DNA of 64,000 nt from Papilionanthe hookeriana x Papilionanthe teres (Eukaryota > Streptophyta > Magnoliopsida > Asparagales > Orchidaceae). The notes beneath the pieces were generated by a model, which did not search any database, was not told the origin of the DNA, and saw only the letters and a program-made list of their open reading frames with translations. Where the stretch lies: positions 27,771,345-27,835,344 of the forward strand of contig CM040439.1 in NCBI GenBank assembly GCA_022702705.1. Reading direction: 5' to 3'. This document shows, one piece after another, positions 12,286 to 24,109 of the stretch (positions within the stretch are counted from its first letter, which is position 1; each line of letters begins with the position of its first letter). Position numbers and translations under genes: made by a program.

Positions 12286-12556
12286 ATAGTCCCCCTCCAA
12301 GCCATGGGAACATTCTAGAATACATTAAATTATTTTAGTTTATAGAGTATCGTATACTATTCATACATTACATACAGATCCCTACAACTTTCTAAGTTAC
12401 ACTTTGCTTCTCCTTGAAGCCTCTCTTTCTCGTCTTCTCTAGAATTTGGTAGAAGCTTCTAGAATCCCTTGGATGGCTCCCTACATTATGGTCTTCTATA
12501 GAATCTTCTGTCCCATGCTTGCCTTGCAATTCTCTTGAATATGGCAGAGTGTGACA
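12286..12556 (-). mobile_element. gypsy 3' LTR, right piece (split LTR)
   Basis: This matches 14931-15189 of the intact LTR, for example CCCCCTCCAAGCCATGGGAA and GGTAGAAGCTTCTAGAATCC. It ends at TGTGACA beside a purine-rich stretch of the minus strand (AAGTGGGATAGAG), a fitting polypurine tract. Its other part lies at 4557-4772, displaced by the 7.5-kb insertion. Confidence 0.85.
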
Positions 12557-12849
12557 CTCTATCCCACTTAAACCCGCAATGCCCTCATTGTGGCTTCCCC
12601 TGCACCTTCGAAACTGCCTCCTTAGTTTGACCCCCAGACTTGTCAAACTTTAGTTTCCCCTTGGTGTTGGGGAAGAAGGGTGTCCTATAGCAAATCCTCC
12701 TGGCTCGCGACTTATCTCTTGCCTCCAACCTTATTGACAAGTTGTCCCCTTTGTTTAGTGCAATGTCATCCTTGAGCTGAATTGTCGATAGCACATTGGA
12801 TCTTTGCTTGCTTAGCCTTATCATCGATACTGAGCAAGCTAACCCTCAT

Positions 12850-13250
12850 TCCGTAATGCACAGGTTATTGGCAAATGGCATTGGGAATGCTTTTGCTTAC
12901 TCCAAGAAGCTCATTCCCAGGATAACCTTATAATCATCTAAAGGAATGAATGAGAAGTCTAGAGTACTTGACAATGTCCCAATGTTGGTCTTGACTCCCT
13001 TGGTCACTCCATAAATTGGCTCCTCTGGTGAGTTGATAACTTTCATCGAGCCCCCTCCTCTAGTCGTCTGCAACACCAACATCTTTGCTTCTCTCTATAT
13101 ATGAAGCTGTGGGAAACAACCGTGTCCACCATAATTGTGGTGGTCTTCCATCCTTTTGTCATCTTCACAAAGAGTAACCCCTTCCCTTTGGTTGTTGTTG
13201 GAGCTTGCATCTCGTTCAACAGTTGTAGAATTCCCACCTGTGCCTCCATG
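12850..13250 (-). pseudogene. Ty3/gypsy aspartic protease remnant
   Basis: Conceptual translation of the minus strand gives a segment with MVDTVVSHSFI at about 13130-13100 and DYKVILGMSFLE at about 12935-12900. These correspond to the active-site strand (usually D-S/T-G-A) and the conserved hydrophobic VILG region of plant gypsy proteases. The catalytic glycine position is changed (DTV rather than DTG/DSG), and the two parts lie in different frames, so the enzyme is dead. RT, RNase H and integrase are absent: the 3' LTR begins only about 300 bp further on. A large internal deletion or a non-autonomous structure explains this. Confidence 0.7.
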
Positions 13251-14190
13251 TCATTCTCTCTATCACTTTCCTACTCCTTATGGCTTGCAAGGAGAGAGTT
13301 AAAGGCATTCTTTTGAGGGCAATCCCTTGCCCAATGAGGTCCTTCACAAAGAAAGTAGTTGTTTTGATATGGCTTGTTGGTCTTCCCCTTATCCCATGCC
13401 TTAGTTGGGGTTGATTCGCGATGTTTCTCCTCTTTATGTTTGCCCTTGTCATCCCCACCTTTGACATGACAACTCTTCTAATCTTCATGCCTACTAGACT
13501 CCTTTGAATAGTCAACCAAGCTTTCAGCAACAGTCATGGCAGTGGCAATATCTTGCACTCCTCGCCTCCTAAGCTCGGTCTTTGTGCAATGTTGGAGCTC
13601 GTCCATGAAGTTGAAGAGATCATCCTTGTCTGGCATATCATGAATTTCAAGAGCCAAGCACGTAAACGTCTTGATGTACTCCCGAATTAACCCCTCTTGC
13701 TTATGCCTCTGCAATCGGGCTCTAGTCTAATCCTCGGCATTTTAGGGGTGGAATTGCTTCTTTAGTTCTCTCTCGAAGTCGTTGAAAGTGAACATGGAGC
13801 ACAAACCTTTTTATACATCTTCTTTTTTTCTTATCCACCAAAGCATAGTGATGTTCGAGAGATAAAAAGAGGCAAATTGTATTTTTGCATCTTCATTGGC
13901 AATCCCCATCGCTCAAAAGCATTGCTATAGTCCCCATAGGAAGTTGTCTACTTCCTTCACGTTGCAAACTCCTCATAGGTTTTGGAACTTCAATCCTCTT
14001 GGCTTCGAAATTCGAATGGCTTGTGGATGCCACTAGTGCCCTCTTGCAGAATGACATGACTCCACGCATCTCTTCCATGTTAGCACGTAAGTCACTCATC
14101 TCCTCCTTATGGGCTCTTCGCACCACTTGGAGCTTCACCAACAACTCCTTCATCTTAGACAAATGACCCATTAAGGGTCTTCGCATCGGA
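13250..14190 (-). pseudogene. Ty3/gypsy gag remnant with zinc knuckle
   Basis: Minus-strand frames give a retrotransposon gag segment (EGLIREYIKTFTCLALEI, then DLFNFMDELQHCTKTELRRR, about 13700-13550), matching plant gypsy gag proteins. Further on, about 13361-13317, is a CCHC-type zinc knuckle reading YFLCEGPHWARDC. The first cysteine of the usual C-x2-C-x4-H-x4-C motif is tyrosine. An upstream frame at 14186-13893 has a charged, helical segment typical of gag leaders. Stops and frame changes separate these pieces. The coding sits between the LTRs at 12286-12556 and 14493-15189, which fixes its orientation. Confidence 0.75.
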
Positions 14191-14492
14191 ACATCATACC
14201 TCTGATCGTTGAATGGATGGTGACGTCCTCCTCCTCGAGTCCATCAACCCTTTGGTCAAAGTGCTTTACCTAGCCCTCCATGCCATTCATTGCCTCCTTC
14301 ACCCGAGTAAGGCATGATTCAAAGCCATGCATGATCTCCTTAGATCTCCCACGTGGCTTGGATACAACGAGATCTCTTTGCTCCTGGTGACCTTGCCCTT
14401 ACTGAGATGTTTCCACGTTTGTGGCTTCGGACTCCATTGCGTGCTCTCTAACGCTCTTTGTCATTCCTTCGAACCAAGGTTCTGATGTCAAT

Positions 14493-15189
14493 TGTCATGC
14501 TCCCAAAAGAGCTCAAAATATAGGTGTGTAGCCCATGACTTAAATGTTGCTTTTCACTCCTACACCTAGCCGGTGAGGGACTTTTGTCTGTGACATTCTC
14601 CTCCACTCAATCACGTGACATCCTTGTCACGAATCGACTCCACCGAGGGTCCCACTAGACCGTAGAGAGTCCACTCACTTGGCAGACAGTATCATGCTCT
14701 GCTATCAACTACCACGGACTTACTTTTTTATACTCACTCATGCGGCTTTAGCGCTCCTCCTTAGCACTAAATTATCCTAACCCTTGCAACGCTAGAGCTT
14801 GCAAGCACAAAATGCTCTAAGAAGAATAGTAGAGAAAAGGAAACACTTAACAATTGAATTCTCGAAAGTTTTAATTCAAATGCTTATGTAATTACAAATG
14901 AGGGGAGGGACATTTATTTATAATCCCCCTCCAAGCCATGGGAACATTCTATAATACACTAAATTATTCTAGTTTCTAGAGTATTTTATATTATTCATAC
15001 ATTACATACATATCACTAGAACTTTCTAAGTTACACTTGGCTTCTCCTTAAAATGTCTATTTCTCATCTTCTCTAGAATTGGGTAGAAGCTTCTAGAATC
15101 CCCTAGATGGCTCCCTACATATGGCCTTCTCTAGAATCTTTCGCCCCATGCTTGCATTGCAAATTTCTTGAATATGGCGGAGCATAACA
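14493..15189 (-). mobile_element. gypsy 5' LTR (intact, 697 bp)
   Basis: In minus orientation it begins TGTTATGCTCC and ends GGAGCATGACA, giving matching inverted tips. Just inside, on the minus strand, is ATTGACATCAGAACCTTGG, a plausible primer-binding region. It contains a TATA-like TTTATAAATAAATG in minus orientation near 14925. It is the partner of the split LTR at 12286-12556 plus 4557-4772. Confidence 0.8.
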
Positions 15190-15479
15190 CGCCGCATAAA
15201 TCTTAAATGGGACAAAGTGTTGCATGGTGAGAACTACCTCTTGAATCTGTAGGGGTCACTTATCGTGTATCAAAGCATTAGTATTTTTCAATTTTTTATT
15301 TTAGTCCATTTATATTTTATGTGTTCCATTCTAAACCTTGAAAGGTTGTTCACAACTTTTAAAAGATTAGAAAATGAAATATTGGTAACATCCATTATAA
15401 TAAGAGCAACCAACACATACACTTACTGAAACATTATTCAAACCCTTTAGGGACATGCATCACATGGATTCAAGATAGA

Positions 15480-15880
15480 GCAGATCAACTATACTTTAGG
15501 TTCTTAAAAGTGTTCAAACAACTAGCCATAAACATAGAATTTGCTGAAGCACTTGAGCAGGTGCATAACCATGCCAAATTAATGAAGATATTTTGACTAA
15601 AAATAGAATATTAGGGAATTTCGAACTATCCCATTGACAAAGGAATATAACACTATCATGTAAAAGAAGCTTCGCCAAAAGTTGAAAGTCCCAGAGAGCT
15701 TTATCGTTCCTTTTGCAATAGACAAAAACTTTGTGGGAAGTGATCTGTCCAACTTAGGAGCCAATATCAACCTGATGCCATTGTCCATTTTCAAAAGTCC
15801 TGATTTAGGAAAAATCAAGAAAACCAATTTAAATTATACATCACACTCCATTGAAAGCAGAAAAATTACTACTATGCATA
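15480..15880 (+). pseudogene. Athila-like gypsy protease fragment
   Basis: Plus-strand frames read FRFLKVFKQLAINIEFAEAL (about 15499-15558), then after stops KVPESFIVPFAIDKNFVGSD and GANINLMPLSIFKSPDLG (15682-15815). Plant Athila/Tat elements carry the same order: the linker with FAEALEQ, then a protease with F-x-IPC and LGA-S/N-INLMPLSIF. Here an asparagine replaces the usual active-site aspartate region (SNLGANIN), and stops interrupt the frame. Neither LTRs nor RT were found nearby, so it is an isolated relic. Confidence 0.75.
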
Positions 15881-15954
15881 CATGGGAATTTTCTTTTTAT
15901 AACAATAGTGTGCATAAATTTACTACTATAATATATGATCGTCGATCCATATGA

Positions 15955-16156
15955 AATTCTTAACTATTTACATACTTAACTTCAAAACTTCAATATTTAC
16001 ATGCAAAACATCTTATCCATGCATGAAAATGTGCATTTAATTGTGATACTTTTGATGTGATACGAAAGATTTGGGTGGTGTAAATGTTAAAAAACAAATC
16101 ATAGTTTCTACGTGTGTAAATATACAAGAATTGGGTTGTATGTATGTAAATGCCCC
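15955..16156. mobile_element. TACM MITE copy 1 (left end truncated)
   Basis: Its right end reads TTGTATGTATGTAAATGCCC and its middle has CTTATCCATGCATGAAAATG and GATGTGATACGAAAGATTT, all hallmarks of the family. The left inverted end is cut short. Confidence 0.65.
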
Positions 16157-16159
16157 AAA

Positions 16160-19100
16160 TACAAACTCATTGAGCACTTAGAAAAAAAAAACGTGAAAAA
16201 GATTCAACCTGCTTATAAAATATGAATCTATCTACGTAGAAAAAAAAAGGGAAGATTCGCATACACCCCACTCAATTCATATTAAAATTGTAAGATAATT
16301 GCATCTATAGGAAAAAGAATAAGAGAAGTTGAAAAATGAATAAGAGTTTAAACTTGAAGCCTTCCAGAGACACAATACAAACATTTGAAGAAGGAGGGCG
16401 AAGAAAATAGATAGAAGGGTCTAGCAAAACGGTCCCTACAGTGCATATCACACACAAAAATGTCTCAAATTTGTGTCACGAGGGCTCTCATTTTATTTAG
16501 GTTTAACTATAATTTAGTTTAGTTGATTGTATGTGAATTGTAGTGAATGTGTTGTGACACGAATTTTGATATTTGTGTGTGTTGTTTTAAAGAATTAAAA
16601 CCCCTAAGTCCAAAAAGTCTTCTTAAGACATTTTCCATTCTCATATAAATTCAACTTAAGTTTCAATATGTTGGTTTTGATCAACTCAACTAAATGTTGA
16701 GGATATGAAACCACACATATGGGATTACAATGAGTCATGAAGTGGCTTAATCTTAATCTAATATTCAAGGAGAGTCAGTAGGTAAGTCTTATGGGCAGAT
16801 CCTAGGCTATAGAGAGGGAAGCATATCTCACAAAAAATGAGTTCAACAATTATATGAAACCTACAACTGAAATCAATACATGTAAATAGAACAATATGCA
16901 TGATTGCATCATAATCATGTTGTTTATGTTTCTTTTCACTTAAAAAAAAAAATTAAAAGTCGTCAGCTTGTCTATTTTCGTACATTTTTTTTTCTGAATA
17001 AATCTCTCTTATGGATCATTTGAATAATTTGGGGAATAAAGGAATAAAAAAAGCACGAACATACAACGAAGAAGAGAAACAAAAAGAAAGAGAACATTGG
17101 GATTCTACATGCGATAAACCTCGTAATGATAAATCAAGCAAGTTTGCCCAAACAAGATAAAATGGATGCATCGTAGACTAATAACCATGAAAGAATACCT
17201 ATGTAGAGTACCAATAACTAGAGATTCAGGTGGGTTTGCTTGTTATGGGGTACAGAGTGCTCCCAATGGGACATATCTCACTTGATTAATTACATTTTTG
17301 GGGTTGCCCAAGAATACTCTTAATTCAAATGAGTTTTGCTTACATCAATAGTGACAACTAGCACATGGTTATCAAATGATGATTATACATGAGGGAATGC
17401 TTTGATGCTTTCAAAGATCTTGTTAAGTCGCGCGACAGATGGTGAGTCTCTAGCGGTCCCCACATGGGAAACAAACTCATCGACATATGGAGTCTGCTAC
17501 AAAAGTGAATCATCCTAATGGGGAATCCCAATACGTCAAAGCATATCCCGAGTTGTAAAAGCAGATGACAAATCATCATATCTCAAACGAGCAACAACTA
17601 ATCAATAATCAAACCATTGAGATGATTCCAACAATAACAAATAGAGCGACAAGATTCAACATTGGTACTCAAATGAAGGAATGTGTAATCCCTAAAAATT
17701 ATAGGTAACCAGATCGGAGGACTACGAACTTGTCATTCCGCACCACTAAGACCTTAAATTTACATGGATATAAAGGTAGTCACCCAACACATACAGAGAT
17801 CCCCAATCAAAATATGTGAATTGTGTTGTCCACAGGGACATCAGTAATCCTAATGTTTAAAAGAAAGAAACACTATCATGCGACATCAGGTGGACCTCCA
17901 AGATGTAAGATTTATAAATATTAAAGGAAGAGAAAGGAAAGTTCAACTATAAAGTTGAAAACGCTCTCGATAAAAGAACTTACACCTCGTATGAGTTTGG
18001 GAGTCATATGACGACCTAGGCACATCAGACAACCACCTAAATAGAACTCTATGCAGGATCAATTGGGTTTAAGAAGCGTCTAAGTAGAAATCTGTGTTAG
18101 GTCAATCGAAACATACATATGATGCAACTATTTACGACAATCCTAAGCATGAAAGTCATATTAGCATGACTTGAGATATGTTCATACTATGCAACACATT
18201 TTAAAACCAGCCCGAAGACCATGTAGGAAAGTAAAAAAACAGATTTTTCAAACATTGAATGTATTAATATTAAATGTTAATTAGTCTTAAAATTTTATTT
18301 GTATTTTGTAAAAAAGTTAATAATTTTAGGTTCTTAGAGAGCCTAAATGATCCACATGATTCCTAGACAATCTAAAAAAAATAAATAACATAAAAGCAAT
18401 TCGATCACACATGTATGCAAGAAATATAATATAACAAGCCAAAAATGACCGAGTAAATGGTCGGTGTCACTGGGTCGGTAACATATCCCATAAACAAAAA
18501 AGACAGTAAAACTCTGCATAAGTACACTGACCCCTAATTCTATACATAAATGAAATTTACAACTAAGACATGGGACACAAGCAACTCCTAGTGTCCATCA
18601 TGTGGTTCCACCTGTCTAGTGTCTCGAAACTCATATTTGTACCTTATTTCTAATACAAACTCTCATAATGACTCAAAAAAGTACATAAGGAAAGAAAAGA
18701 CTCGACATGCATTAAAACAACGTTAACAGGAAAGCCAACAATCATGCAAAACATACGAGCAATGTCTGGCGAGAGAAGAGAGCAGCATCTCCAAGAAAGA
18801 ATCAGCATATAAATCATTACATCACCTTCCTATTACACGTGAGGGTGTATTTTAGACATGGATCACTACAAATGATTGACCTAATATACTACCATGCATA
18901 ACGAACCGGTAAGCATGCAAGCACACTAAAAGTGCAAAAGATGATGCCTGGCTATGCCAACCAAACCAACATAAAACTATAGTTATAAAATAAAAAATAC
19001 AACATAACATCATAGTCTTTAGCTAGCACGCCATCTAACATAGTATCCTAACACACCATCTAAGTGAGTGCAAGCTTATGTCAAAAGGCTAGTGTAAGTT

Positions 19101-19660
19101 TTGATGGGTTCGCCGTCACCGAACCCATCTTGAGAATTCATAATTCTAAGAAATGCCATTAGATGTGGGTTTTGTAAAAGCTTTTGAAAATTTTGATCTC
19201 ATGTGTGATATAAGATAAGTATGTAAGTAACTTCAAAATAAAATTTGAAAATATGATGTGTTTAAGTAACAAAAATATAGTTTTTTATATTTTCAATATA
19301 GTTCATAAGAAATAGAGGGCCTAAGTCACATCTTTTAGACCCATTGGAACTTTAGCACAACATACGCATGTTAATCACGTCGTGATAGCTAGCATTGCCC
19401 CACCGAGGCGTCCCCATGTGCAATACCCACTACCCTGTTGTGACCATCAACAACTCACCCAACTAACAAGCCATATTCATCTTCAAGACAATCAGAGAAT
19501 GTACATGAAAATGCAACATGATTCTGTGTGATGAGATCGTCCTTACGGGGTAGGAACGATTGAAAGATGACAAACATTTGCCACTAGCATACAGTGTGCA
19601 CACTAGTGACGAATGCATCGACAGTGACGAATGATGCATGCAAACCATACAACACAAATG
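16160..19660. other. unassigned repeat-like sequence, no gene recognised
   Basis: About 3.5 kb with no supportable gene. The part at about 16560-16856 ends CAAAAAATGAGTTCAACAAT and resembles the right end of the 7.5-kb insertion (about 12000-12285), so it is probably a relic of the same retroelement family. The rest has frequent stops and no recognised motif. Confidence 0.4.
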
Positions 19661-19668
19661 AAAAGAGT

Positions 19669-20142
19669 GTGTCACGGAGGTAGTGACCCTAAGAATGAGT
19701 GTATCGTGGAGAATATGAAGGGTAGATGTATAGTGGAGGCAGTGACCTGGGGGTGGGTGTGTCGTGGAGGCAGTGACCCAGAGGATGTGTGTGTTGTGGA
19801 GACAGTGACCCAGAGGGTTGATCTACCGTGGAGACAGTGACCCAGAGGGTGGGTGTGCTGTGGAGGCAGTGACCCGGGGGGTGGGGGTGGGTGTGTCGCG
19901 GAGGTAGTGACCTAGGGAGTGTGTGTGCTATGGAGGCAGTGACTCGATAGGTGGTGTGCCATGGAGGTAATGACTTGGGGGGTCGCTGTGTCGTAAAGGC
20001 AGTGACAGAAGGTGACTATAGCGTGGAGGCAGTGACCCGAAAGCTGGATGTGTCGTGGTGGTAGTGACCAGGAGGGTGGGTGCATCAAGAAGACAGTGAC
20101 CCAGAGGGTGGGTGTGATGGGGAGGAAGTGACCCGTAGAGCC
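19669..20142 (+). repeat. minisatellite, about 14 units of 31-36 bp
   Basis: The unit core is GTGGAGGCAGTGACCC followed by a variable G-rich spacer such as AGAGGGTGGGTGTG. Units begin about every 31-36 bp (for example at 19740, 19771, 19803, 19834, 19867). Spacer length and bases vary, so the array is old. Open frames here are products of the repeat. Confidence 0.85.
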
Positions 20143-20219
20143 GTCTATGACAGTCCGAAGCTATGTTGTAGGGAGTGAAATGAAATAACTTTTGTTTGAG
20201 GGATTTACACAACAGATTG

Positions 20220-20810
20220 TCTCAGGGCGAGCTATCCATTCACATAAAGTGCGTGAGAAGACTGTGGTCGATAGATCAATCATGAGGGTGGCAACACAGA
20301 TCGATCATGTGGACCAAAGAAGATCGATCGAACCAACGTGTAGTCGATCGTTATGATGGGACTGGTCGTGTCTCATCGATAAAGTAGACCAGAGATAGCT
20401 GATCAAGCCAAAGTGTGAGGCCAATAAAAAAAATGGCCGATCAATATGCTATGGATGGTGACAGTCGTCCGATCAAAATGATCGAAAATGGTTGGTTGAG
20501 TTTGGGTGTGCGACCGATCAACAAATGATGGTCAATCGATACGCTTAAGCCGGTGGAAACCAGCTGATCGTATGGACCAGAAATGATCAATCGAACGGGG
20601 TGTGTCGCCGATCAACCATCGATGCTATCAAAATGGTGGGTGGCCGATCGATCAAATATACTGAAGACGGTCGATCGGGTTGATGTGCGACCAACCTATG
20701 AAGGGTTGTTGATTTATGCAATCAGGCTTGTGTCTGTCGTTCGATCGAGTAGACCGACCACAATCAATTGAACCAGAGGGTGTGGTCGATCAACGATACA
20801 TGAAAAAATG
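20220..20810. repeat. GATC/CGATCG-rich degenerate repeat block
   Basis: GATCGATCGAACCA, GGTCGATCAACG and TGGCCGATC words recur at irregular 80-180 bp distances (starts near 20309, 20388, 20575 and 20752). It directly follows the minisatellite and may belong to the same decayed element. No gene was found. Confidence 0.6.
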
Positions 20811-20936
20811 GATGATTTTGATGCAATTTTTAAAATAATAAAAGCAGTGCATACAATAAACAAGCGAAATAGATGCAGTACAAGATTCAATTAGATTCGA
20901 CGATGAAAATCATGCTTGCCCTAGCGAACTCACAAA

Positions 20937-21065
20937 GTACCCGCTTGCATTTGCCCGACACGAAGAAATTCTGTGGGAAGGTAAACGACGAGGGGAAGCA
21001 TGCTTCTCTACAAAGCGAAGGGTGCCCGCTTGCGTTTGTCCGACATGAAGAAATTATGTGGGAAA
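20937..21065 (+). repeat. direct repeat of about 45 bp, 84 bp apart
   Basis: The segments at 20937-20981 and 21021-21065 share CCCGCTTGC, TTTG, CCGACA and GAAGAAATT in order with few changes. No protein family was recognised for the frames across them. Confidence 0.65.
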
Positions 21066-21259
21066 AATCTTCGCAGTATAGGGAACGTCAAAGTCGTGGG
21101 GCTTTCTGGGGTCTACGCCCAAACAAGGGATTTCGCTTCCCTCCATCGTGGAGACGAAATGGTCGGCGTAAAAGCAGGGTTACAACGACACAAGACATTG
21201 GGCTTTTTGTCTATATTGGGAAATGATGGGTTTTTCTCTTTGATCCGCGAATGAAACAC

Positions 21260-22320
21260 AAATGCTCCTAATCCTATGATGTTTTCTCTAGGAAATCAAA
21301 ATCCTAACATAATTTCTCTAACATCTAGATCTAGGGCTCTCGAAATGAAAATCACAAGGATTAAAGAATTTTAACTTCGTGGCGGTTGATTGAAGCGTTT
21401 CTTCCCGCAAAAAGAAGCTCTCCTCACGCATTTTACCTTCTCTAAAAGTGTGATGAAGCTTTCCTCGTCCGCTCGCTGATATGTCGTTGAAGATGAGGAA
21501 GATGATCAAATTCATTCCCCGAAGTGGTGACGAAGCTCTCCTCTCCGAAGATAATGAGGAATTTGATGGAGTTTACATTTCCCAAAGCAATGAGATGCTT
21601 TCCACGTTGGCCCACTAGAATGTCGTCATAGATGAGGAAGACAACGAGAAAAATGGAAGAAGATGTGAAGAAAATGGAGAAGATCATCTTGCCTTACCTT
21701 CTCTTTAGAAACAAGACTATTATATCATTGTACCATTAATAAGCTAATTTTATGTTTGTGATTTTTCAACTTCCAGTAAATAAAAGCTCTAGAACTTCTG
21801 ATGCTTATAGTCCTGTATTGCAACTGTGGATTACAATGTTATCTACTTACAACGTTAAATAATTTGCAGGTGTCAAAATAATATAACAACATATCACTGT
21901 GATTTCTTAGGTGGGTTTATCCATTTGATAATTTTACCTCAAATGGTGATCATATATGGAAAATATATTCGAAGAAGAAGCTAACATTTATAATGATAAA
22001 ATGCAATTCAAAATTAATATTTTGATAATATTAATTATTGTTTTAATATTTTATTTTAATTCCGATTGATGTGCTATTCAGTGTCAAGTGAAATGTCACT
22101 TCTAGATGTAATATTTGAATTTATTATTTTTTGAGCATTCAGAATGTAATTCTTGTTTTTATAATAAGTCTGAAATAAATATCCCACAAACAACAAGATA
22201 AAAAATACAATCTTTTCGTAAACTGTCATAACAAAACAATATAATAAAAAAAGACAGAACTCGTATAACATTATGCACAACTGCTGAAAAAAAAATTTTC
22301 AATAAATAAATCTTAAATAT
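21260..22320. other. intergenic sequence upstream of UBA2
   Basis: It begins with a moderately GC segment (21300-21700) holding diverged repeats of GATGAGGAAGA, then turns very AT-rich. No gene or element boundary could be supported. Confidence 0.4.
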
Positions 22321-22326
22321 TATGTA

Positions 22327-22400
22327 CTTAATTATATTATTTACATATCATTAATATTTGATAATTATATTATTTACATATCATTAATATTTGAATTTAA
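22327..22400 (+). repeat. two-copy tandem duplication, AT-rich
   Basis: TTATATTATTTACATATCAT followed by TAATATTTGA occurs twice in a row with a period of about 38 bp. It lies about 130-200 bp upstream of the presumed TATA box of the UBA2 gene. Confidence 0.8.
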
Positions 22401-22528
22401 TACAATTAAATATTATTATAAATAAGTATTTTCTTAAATATTAAAATTTCTTCATGAATAATGATTCTAAAAGACAAAATATCAAGAAAAAAATTGGCTA
22501 GAATGGATTAAAAAAACACTACCAAATT

Positions 22529-22545
22529 ATATATATATATATATT
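22529..22545 (+). promoter_or_regulatory. TATA region of the UBA2 gene
   Basis: A run of TATATATATATATAT ends about 60 bp upstream of the start codon, consistent with a transcription start at about 22560-22575 and a short 5' UTR. It is judged by position only and could be a simple TA repeat. Confidence 0.45.
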
Positions 22546-22574
22546 CGTGGCGTGCTTAAGGCAGTTAAATTCCG

Positions 22575-22583
22575 AAACCCTAA
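22575..22583 (+). promoter_or_regulatory. telo-box AAACCCTAA in the UBA2 leader
   Basis: AAACCCTAA lies 21 bp before the start codon. Telo-boxes near transcription starts are common in plant genes for ribosomal and RNA-handling proteins. Function here is inferred. Confidence 0.6.
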
Positions 22584-22603
22584 AAACTTCTCAGGTCGCT
22601 GCC

Positions 22604-24109
22604 ATGGGAAAGAAACGAAAGCTGGAGGGCATGCCATCTCCCGCGGCCTCCGATGCCTCCGAAGAACAGGTCCACGAGGAATCACCCTTCGACAAAGAAT
22701 CTGATACTCCCTCACTCGTTGAACCCAAAACCGAAGAAATTTGGCTGCCGGAGATCGGAGAACCCATAAACGAGCCTTCACTCATCAAGGAAGAAACCAT
22801 CGACGAGCCGTCACTCATCAAGGAAGAACCCGAACCTCAAACCCTAGAAACTGCAGATCCAGATCCGAATACTTCTGTCGGTGGGGAGGTCCCTTACACG
22901 GACGATCACGAAGACGATGAGGATAATAACCCGGAGTCCTTGCAGATGCTTCTTGAACCTTTCAGCAAGGAACAGGTGATCGATATCCTCCGCGACGCTG
23001 CCTTGAAGCATACGGATATCTGGGAGTCAATTAAACAGATCGCAGACCAAGATCCTGCTCACAGAAAGGTCTTTGTACACGGCCTCGGTTGGAACACTAC
23101 AGCTGAAACGCTCATCGAGGCGTTTAGGCAATATGGAGAGATTGAGGAATGTAACGCTATCGTTGACAAAATCACCGGCAGGTCCAAGGGTTACGGCTTC
23201 ATCCTTTTCAAGCAGAGGAGTTCCGCTCGCCGAGCGTTAAAGGAGCCGCAGAAGAAAATCGGTAATAAGATGACTGCATGCCAGTTGGCATCGGAGGGCC
23301 CCCCGCCTCCCTCTGCTCCTACTCCAGCATTTCTGCATCCTCCGCAGGGCTTTTTGCCATCCGAGTACACTCAACGGAAGATCTATGTCAGCAATGTGGG
23401 AGCTGAGCTTGACCCAAACAAGGTTCTTCAATTCTTTTCAAAGTTTGGGGAGATAGAGGAAGGGCCTTTAGGGCTGGACAAAGCGACAGGAAAACCTAAG
23501 GGATTCTGCCTATTTGTTTATAAGACTGCTGAGAGTGCAAAGAAGGCATTGGAAGAACCACATAAGAACTTTGAAGGGAATATATTGCACTGCCAAAGGG
23601 CGATTGATGGTCCAAAGCTTAGCAAGCAAGGGGCTCATCTTTACCATGGCGGTGGGCAATTTGGTGGAATGCAGCAGATTAAGGGCGGGTTTGCAGCGCA
23701 GGGGACTGTATCAATGGGTGGTTTGCCCTCTTCGGTTTCTGGCCCTGGGCACCTGATAGCTCCCCCTGGCATTCGTTTCAACCAGGCAGGCCAATCTAAT
23801 CCAGCTTTAGGTACGGATTTGAGTGCATTATGTGAAACGCAAATGGCAGGACTTGTTCTGACCAACATTTTACGTAACCTTGGTTATGCAGGGCTTGGGG
23901 TAAAAAATGCCGGGCTTGCGGCGAATTCAGCACTTGGGAATCAAGGAAGAGGAGCTGGAGCTTACGTGAAACCAGGTGCGGTGGGTGGTCATGGAGCATC
24001 ATTGAGGATTCATGGAAGCCATGGCAATGCAGCAGTGGGGCAGGGAAATGCGTGGAACCAACAAGGCTTTAATCATGCGGGTGGTTTAGGTTCTTCCACG
24101 GGTCAGTAG
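22604..24109 (+). CDS. UBA2: UBP1-associated protein 2-type RNA-binding protein, two RRMs
   Basis: A 501-residue nuclear RNA-binding protein. The UBA2 family interacts with the U-rich-RNA-binding protein UBP1 and is linked to mRNA stabilisation and to stress, wounding and ABA responses in Arabidopsis. The start is ATG 22604 in a good context (GCCATGGGA); the frame stays open upstream only to a GTG. Residues 3-6 (KKRK) are a likely nuclear signal. Residues 15-115 are acidic, with a small duplication of EPSLIKEE. LLEPFSKEQVIDILRDAA precedes RRM1, as in the family. RRM1 has RNP2 VFVHGL from 156 and RNP1 KGYGFILF from 195. RRM2 has RNP2 IYVSNVG from 260 and RNP1 KGFCLFVY from 299. The tail from about 350 is rich in Gly, Ala and Gln. 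The whole coding sequence lies in one exon; GTAAGA begins at the base after the TAG. Family assignment is firm; which paralogue (a, b or c) is not. Confidence 0.95.
   Translation: MGKKRKLEGMPSPAASDASEEQVHEESPFDKESDTPSLVEPKTEEIWLPEIGEPINEPSLIKEETIDEPSLIKEEPEPQTLETADPDPNTSVGGEVPYTDDHEDDEDNNPESLQMLLEPFSKEQVIDILRDAALKHTDIWESIKQIADQDPAHRKVFVHGLGWNTTAETLIEAFRQYGEIEECNAIVDKITGRSKGYGFILFKQRSSARRALKEPQKKIGNKMTACQLASEGPPPPSAPTPAFLHPPQGFLPSEYTQRKIYVSNVGAELDPNKVLQFFSKFGEIEEGPLGLDKATGKPKGFCLFVYKTAESAKKALEEPHKNFEGNILHCQRAIDGPKLSKQGAHLYHGGGQFGGMQQIKGGFAAQGTVSMGGLPSSVSGPGHLIAPPGIRFNQAGQSNPALGTDLSALCETQMAGLVLTNILRNLGYAGLGVKNAGLAANSALGNQGRGAGAYVKPGAVGGHGASLRIHGSHGNAAVGQGNAWNQQGFNHAGGLGSSTGQ

Noticed and set aside
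22547..22603. Upstream extension of the UBA2 frame starting at 22547
   Set aside because: The codon there is GTG, not ATG, and it overlaps the presumed TATA and leader region. ATG 22604 has a strong context and matches the family N-terminus.
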